Assembly: GCA_963666755.2 (NCBI GenBank)
Contig: CAXXGW010000009.1
Coordinates: 434,001-498,000 of the forward strand
DNA from: CAXXOK01 sp963666755
GTDB taxonomy: Bacteria; Bacillota; Clostridia; Christensenellales; Aristaeellaceae
DNA length: 64,000 nt
Direction: 5' to 3'
The notes beneath the pieces were generated by a model. It saw nothing but the letters and a program-made list of their open reading frames with translations. It had not been told where the DNA came from and did no database searches. Below, in pieces: positions 60,371 through 64,000 of the stretch. The position numbers were made by a program, and so were the translations under genes. Within the stretch, counting starts at the first letter, position 1. The number at the start of each line of letters is the position of its first letter.

Positions 60371-61018
60371 ATGGAAAAGTGGATCAGGCGGTTTGTACGC
60401 CGCATGGCGGTAAAAATGGAATTCGATGCCGAGCGGGAGGCGGTTGTGGCCTACGGGCTGATTGCACTTGTGCAGATTACCGTAACGCTTGCGCTGGTGT
60501 TTGCGCTGGGTTTTTTGGTGGGGGCGCCGGTGGAGGCGCTGATCATCTGCCTGTCGGTAAGCCTGCTCCGGCGGTTCAGCGGAGGCGCGCACGCGCATGA
60601 CGCGGATTTTTGCACGTTGCTGACCACCCTCTACTGTACGCTTACGGCCGCGCTTTCCCGTGCGCTGATCCACTTCTACCATCCCTACGCCATGGTCACG
60701 GCGGTGCTGGTGCTCTACGCGGCGGCGTTTTTAACGGTGTACCGCTATGCGCCGGTGGATTCCCCCAACAAACCTGTCAAGTCCGAAGCCAAAATACGCC
60801 GGATGCGCAAAGCCAGCTTTGTTACCTTGGCTGTCTACGGCTTTGCCTCCGTTTTGTTTTATATTCTCGGCTTTCCGTACTACTGGTTTCGCGCTTACGG
60901 AATCAGCTTGCTTTTTGGCGTGGGCTGGCAGGCTTTTACCCTTACGCCGATAGGTGCCATTCTGCTGGATAAGCTGAATGTTCTGCCTAAATTCGCGAGA
61001 AAGGAGGTCTCCCCATGA
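60371..61018 (+). CDS. agrB: Accessory gene regulator protein AgrB
   Basis: A 215-residue membrane endopeptidase that cuts the C-terminus of AgrD and closes its thiolactone ring. The catalytic pair H74 and C81 lies in RRFSGGAHAHDADFC, with the same seven-residue spacing as in staphylococcal AgrB. Six hydrophobic segments follow the family pattern. The ATG at 60371 follows AAAAGGTGG by 11 bases; GTG at 60356 is an alternative. The stop overlaps the agrD start (ATGA). Confidence 0.92.
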   Translation: MEKWIRRFVRRMAVKMEFDAEREAVVAYGLIALVQITVTLALVFALGFLVGAPVEALIICLSVSLLRRFSGGAHAHDADFCTLLTTLYCTLTAALSRALIHFYHPYAMVTAVLVLYAAAFLTVYRYAPVDSPNKPVKSEAKIRRMRKASFVTLAVYGFASVLFYILGFPYYWFRAYGISLLFGVGWQAFTLTPIGAILLDKLNVLPKFARKEVSP

Positions 61019-61137
61019 AGAAGTTTTACGGCCTGGTTGCCGCTATCAGCACTGTTGTTGCGGCCATGATCGCGTCCTCGGCGTGCTATCTCTTCCTGTA
61101 CCAGCCCGAGGAGCCCGCATCCCTGAGGAATGAGTAA
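61015..61137 (+). CDS. agrD: AgrD-like cyclic autoinducer peptide precursor
   Basis: A 40-residue peptide whose ATG overlaps the agrB stop and which has AAGGAGG nine bases upstream. It begins with an amphipathic, membrane-binding leader (MKKFYGLVAAISTVVAAMIA). The core is SSACYLFLYQPEEPASLRNE, with the ring-forming C24 and the acidic QPEEP recognition tail typical of AgrD. The mature signal is expected to be a thiolactone starting at or just before C24, for example CYLFL or CYLFLY. The exact ends are inference. Confidence 0.9.
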   Translation: MKKFYGLVAAISTVVAAMIASSACYLFLYQPEEPASLRNE

Positions 61138-61150
61138 GGATGCGTCTCCC

Positions 61151-61176
61151 GTGGGAGGCGACGCGTCGCCTCCCAC
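61151..61176. terminator. Palindromic hairpin after agrD
   Basis: A 26-base perfect palindrome from GTGGGAGG to CCTCCCAC lies 13 bases after the agrD stop, with no T-run. It may attenuate transcription before the GGDEF gene. Confidence 0.65.
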
Positions 61177-61220
61177 CATCGCTGCTGCCAAGGATATTGC
61201 AGGAAGGCTAAGGGATTGAT

Positions 61221-62921
61221 ATGGACAAGGATAATCGTATTCAAATCCGCCAGATTTTGAATATTATTAAAATATCGTCACTGGTCTTTCCGGCGATCGC
61301 CTTTTTGCAATACTATTCAAAGATGCCCGATTTTTTAATTTCAACGCGGCATGCGCTTTTGATTATCTCGCTGCTGCTGATTATCCTGCTGATTTATTCA
61401 GCCTGGGTGCTGATCCAATCCAAAATGCGCCGCACAACGATCGCCAAGCAGCTGATCGACCCCGCCATCTCGATGTCCATCGCGTTGCTGTCGGTTTTGC
61501 TGACAGGCTCCTACCAAAGCAATTATAAGTTTCTGTTTGTGTTTGTGATCCTGTTTACCAGTATCGAGTGCCGAAGGTCGATCAGCTTGGCTGTGTCGGC
61601 GCTGGCCGCGGGGATCATTCTGGCGATGGATCTGGTGTTGTACCCCGGTGCGGATGTGAATACTTACTTCGAGTGCGACATCGTGCTGGCTAGCGTGTTT
61701 ATGATTATCTCCTGGATGATCAGCTACTACGACAACATCCGCCGCAAACATATTGCCTACCTGCGGGAACTGGTGAATATCGACGGGCTGACGCAGCTGT
61801 ACAACCACCGCTATTTTCACGATTACCTGACGCGGCAGGTCGCCGTTGGCCGCAAGACGGGCACCCCGGTGTCGCTGCTGTTTATCGACATCGACAATTT
61901 CAAGTATTACAACGATATCTACGGCCACCAAAACGGCGACGAGGTGCTGCGCACCATCGCCCAGCTGATGAAACAGGTATTGCCGGAAAACGCCTTTATC
62001 GCCCGCTACGGCGGTGAGGAATTTGCCGCCGTATTCCCCGATACCAATGAAAAACAGGCATTGCTGGAAGCGGAAAAGCTGCGTCTGGCTGTGCAGGAAT
62101 ATCCCTTTGACGGGCAGGAAAGCCTGCCGGGCGGAAACCTGACGATTTCGCTGGGGGTTTCAACCTTCCCGGACAAGGCCAAGAGTGATGCGGAGTTGAT
62201 CAAGGGCGCCGACGATGCCTGCTACCGGGCCAAGTTCCTCTGTAAAAACAGGGTGGAAACCTACTTCTCCATTCTGGACGAGATGCAGTTCGGCAACGAG
62301 ATCATTACGCAGATCAAGACGCTGATCGCGGTCATCAACGCCAAGGACAAGTACACCTACCGCCATGTGGAGCGAGTGGTGTTTTACTGCAACATGCTGG
62401 CGGACGAACTGCACCTGGAGGAGGATCGCCGCCGCAACCTGATTTATGCAGCGTACCTGCACGATATCGGCAAGATCAACATCGCCGAGGAAATTCTGAC
62501 CAAGACCGAGCCGCTGACCGCCGAAGAGTGGGCGACGCTTAAAAACCATCCGCAGTACGCGGTGGATATCATCAACAACAACCCGCTGTTTGACGAGATT
62601 CGGCCGATCATCCTGCAGCATCACGAGTGCTTCGATGGGCACGGGTATCCGGGCGGGCTGCACGGGGAGCAGATTGATCCGCTGGCGCGGCTGCTGACCG
62701 TAGTGGACAGCTTTGACGCGATGACGTCGCTGCGACCCTACCAGCGCACCCGCACCTATGCCGAGGCGCTGGACGAGCTGCAGCGCTGCAGCGGTACGCA
62801 ATTTGACCCCGAGGCGGTAACCGCCTTTACCCATTGCATCGAAACCCGCAACCGCTACCATCCGGAGCCGATCGACACGCCCTACGCCTGCAGCTTCGGC
62901 CTGCCGTCCGGCGAGCCGTAA
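61221..62921 (+). CDS. GGDEF and HD-GYP dual-domain cyclic-di-GMP protein with membrane N-terminus
   Basis: A 566-residue protein. Five or six helices (about residues 15-170) form a membrane sensor. A diguanylate cyclase domain follows with DGLTQLYNHRYF and the active site RYGGEEF (GGEEF 264-268); the RxxD inhibitory site is absent (PENA at 255-258). The HD domain has HDIGK (414-418), HHE (467-469) and DGHGYPGG (472-479), so it looks able to hydrolyse cyclic-di-GMP. Both activities may thus coexist. It lies 83 bases after agrD on the same strand. Confidence 0.93.
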   Translation: MDKDNRIQIRQILNIIKISSLVFPAIAFLQYYSKMPDFLISTRHALLIISLLLIILLIYSAWVLIQSKMRRTTIAKQLIDPAISMSIALLSVLLTGSYQSNYKFLFVFVILFTSIECRRSISLAVSALAAGIILAMDLVLYPGADVNTYFECDIVLASVFMIISWMISYYDNIRRKHIAYLRELVNIDGLTQLYNHRYFHDYLTRQVAVGRKTGTPVSLLFIDIDNFKYYNDIYGHQNGDEVLRTIAQLMKQVLPENAFIARYGGEEFAAVFPDTNEKQALLEAEKLRLAVQEYPFDGQESLPGGNLTISLGVSTFPDKAKSDAELIKGADDACYRAKFLCKNRVETYFSILDEMQFGNEIITQIKTLIAVINAKDKYTYRHVERVVFYCNMLADELHLEEDRRRNLIYAAYLHDIGKINIAEEILTKTEPLTAEEWATLKNHPQYAVDIINNNPLFDEIRPIILQHHECFDGHGYPGGLHGEQIDPLARLLTVVDSFDAMTSLRPYQRTRTYAEALDELQRCSGTQFDPEAVTAFTHCIETRNRYHPEPIDTPYACSFGLPSGEP

Positions 62922-63039
62922 ATCGTTGGCAGACGAGTCAGCCCCCGGCGGCGAAAACCGCACCCGCCAACAGAGTGACCATTCGCCGGTGATTCCGCTC
63001 TGATAATGAAGACTTCCTTCCTACGGGAATCGTTCCGCC
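62922..63039. other. Spacer after the GGDEF/HD-GYP gene
   Basis: Together with 63122-63367, this makes a 446-base gene-free interval broken by two hairpins. Nothing else is recognised in it. A TACAAT at 63330-63335 may be the -10 element of the following ABC gene, without a good -35 element. Confidence 0.35.
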
Positions 63040-63075
63040 GCGCCGCTTTCCCCGCTTTGCGGGCGAAAGCGGCGC
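63040..63075. terminator. Compound hairpin after the GGDEF/HD-GYP gene
   Basis: An 11-bp outer stem (63040-63050 with 63065-63075) and a 5-bp inner stem (CCCGC/GCGGG), with a one-base bulge, form one stable hairpin. Confidence 0.65.
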
Positions 63076-63087
63076 TTTGGCATGCCC

Positions 63088-63121
63088 AAAAAGGCGGCGC
63101 TGCCGGGGACGGTGCCTTTTT
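63088..63121. terminator. Terminator before the ABC transporter gene
   Basis: AAAAAGGC (63088-63095) and GCCTTTTT (63114-63121) enclose a G+C-rich loop. The A-run and T-run make it usable in both directions. Confidence 0.7.
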
Positions 63122-63367
63122 ATGCAAAGCGCAAAGAAGAATCCCCCTGTTGCAGGATGGCTCCCTTCGCGGCACAGGCAGGGGCGGCAAGACGGTTGTT
63201 CCTCTGATGAGGGCACTTATGCCTTTGTGTTGTTTGCCCTTTGCCGCATTGGTCAGGGTTTCACGGAAGCTTCATCCGCCGTTCAAAGTTTGTCCACATC
63301 TGGGCGAATCTTTATTCACATGTGTTCGCTACAATAAGACGAAAACGAACCGACGGGAGGAATCACA

Positions 63368-64000
63368 TTGATCGAGGTTCAAAATCTGACCAAGGTGTAC
63401 GGCAACCACGTCGCCGTGGATCATGTGAGCTTCACCATTGATTCCGGAAAGATCTACGGCTTTCTGGGACCCAATGGCGCGGGCAAATCCACAACGATGA
63501 ACATCATCACCGGTTGCCTGGCCGCCACGGAAGGAACCGTGACGGTGGACGGGCACGACATCTTTGAGGAGCCGATTGCCGCCAAGAAATGCATTGGCTA
63601 CCTGCCGGAGGTGCCGCCGCTCTACCCGGACATGACCGTGATCGACTACCTGCGTTTCGTGGCCGAGGCCAAGGGTGTGTCCGGCAAGAACATGGCTGCC
63701 GAGGTGGCGCGCGTCATGGAAAAGACCGGCGTCACCGACATGCGGCTGCGCCTCATTAAAAACCTGTCCAAGGGCTACCGCCAGCGCGTCGGGCTTGCGC
63801 AGGCAATTCTGGGCGATCCTAAAGTCATTATTCTGGACGAGCCGACCGTCGGCCTGGACCCGCAGCAGCTGATCGAAATCCGCGACCTGATCCGCGAACT
63901 GGGGCGCGACCGTACGGTGATGCTCTCCAGCCACATCATGCAGGAAATCAGCGCCGTGTGCGATATGCTCATCATCATCGCCAATGGTCGCCTTGTGGCC
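63368..64000 (+). CDS. ABC transporter ATP-binding protein (export type), 3' end beyond window
   Basis: The 211 visible codons start at TTG (63368), with GGGAGG eight bases upstream. Walker A is GPNGAGKST, the signature is NLSKGYRQRVGLAQAIL, Walker B is VIILDEPTVGLDP and the H-loop is MLSSHIMQE. The type (FLGPNGAGKSTTMNIITG, then GYLPEVPPLYPDMTV) matches CcmA/GldA-like ATPases that pair with an ABC-2 or Gld-type permease, expected just past the edge. The cargo is unknown. Confidence 0.92.
   Translation, partial: MIEVQNLTKVYGNHVAVDHVSFTIDSGKIYGFLGPNGAGKSTTMNIITGCLAATEGTVTVDGHDIFEEPIAAKKCIGYLPEVPPLYPDMTVIDYLRFVAEAKGVSGKNMAAEVARVMEKTGVTDMRLRLIKNLSKGYRQRVGLAQAILGDPKVIILDEPTVGLDPQQLIEIRDLIRELGRDRTVMLSSHIMQEISAVCDMLIIIANGRLVA

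Noticed and set aside
1..64000. tRNA, rRNA and CRISPR arrays
   Set aside because: No TTCGA-type T-arm with a matching acceptor stem, no ribosomal RNA stretch and no regularly spaced repeats were found by reading. A covariance-model scan would be decisive for small RNAs.

Overview
The window is G+C-rich DNA from what looks like an anaerobic Clostridia-type Bacillota. The evidence is consensus AAGGAGG ribosome sites, clostridial families (reverse rubrerythrin, GGGtGRT protein, DUF2087, DUF4867, DUF5317, AgrB/AgrD, YesM/YesN) and a carbohydrate-scavenging gene set typical of gut or rumen bacteria. Both visible solute-binding proteins have signal peptides without a lipobox cysteine. I would place it near Christensenellales/Oscillospirales, but that is a guess. 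I found no tRNA, rRNA, CRISPR array or intact mobile element.

Layout. 1-4992 (minus): an operon of two paralogous multi-membrane DUF6056-like proteins, an SDR reductase, an acyl carrier protein and a truncated AMP-ligase. 5160-6113: a DMT exporter. 6243-7901: a membrane protein joining a TrkA/RCK-like Rossmann domain to a ryanodine-receptor (RyR) domain. 8168-8431: rpsT. 8847-18209: a hexuronate region with uxaC, uxaA, a glycerol-1-phosphate-dehydrogenase-like enzyme, a cupin, an MFS carrier and a three-gene TRAP transporter; LacI-like operators sit at uxaC and, less certainly, at the TRAP promoter. 18794-19915: a stand-alone sugar-ABC ATPase. 20185-23603: pgmB and a TldD/TldE protease pair. 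23901-25222: a LysE exporter and a small XRE protein.

25417-35376 is a glycan-use block. It holds an autoregulated LacI repressor, a GH3 beta-glucosidase, a YesM/YesN two-component system and a sugar ABC importer (binding protein plus two permeases). The importer has no ATPase of its own, so the UgpC/MsmX-type ATPase at 18794 probably drives it. 35768-40455: a DUF2087/GIY-YIG pair, the GGGtGRT protein with a NifU-like scaffold, a GNAT acetyltransferase and a CbbX/SpoVK-type AAA ATPase. 40524-41640 is an AT-rich scar with a 26-bp perfect inverted repeat, a NYN-domain protein and the C-terminal remnant of a tyrosine recombinase. 41650-52905 holds mostly household genes: rubrerythrin, thrC, a P-loop protein, addB, mnmE, a radical SAM protein, an aldose epimerase and DUF4867.

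53442-58774 holds a GT-C-like membrane protein, a small protein whose ribosome site is buried in a hairpin, a large HTH regulator and an LPG-flippase-like protein. 59184-62921 is an agr-type quorum-sensing operon: DUF5317, a small membrane protein, AgrB and a 40-residue AgrD, followed by a GGDEF plus HD-GYP cyclic-di-GMP enzyme. The window ends inside an ABC ATPase gene.
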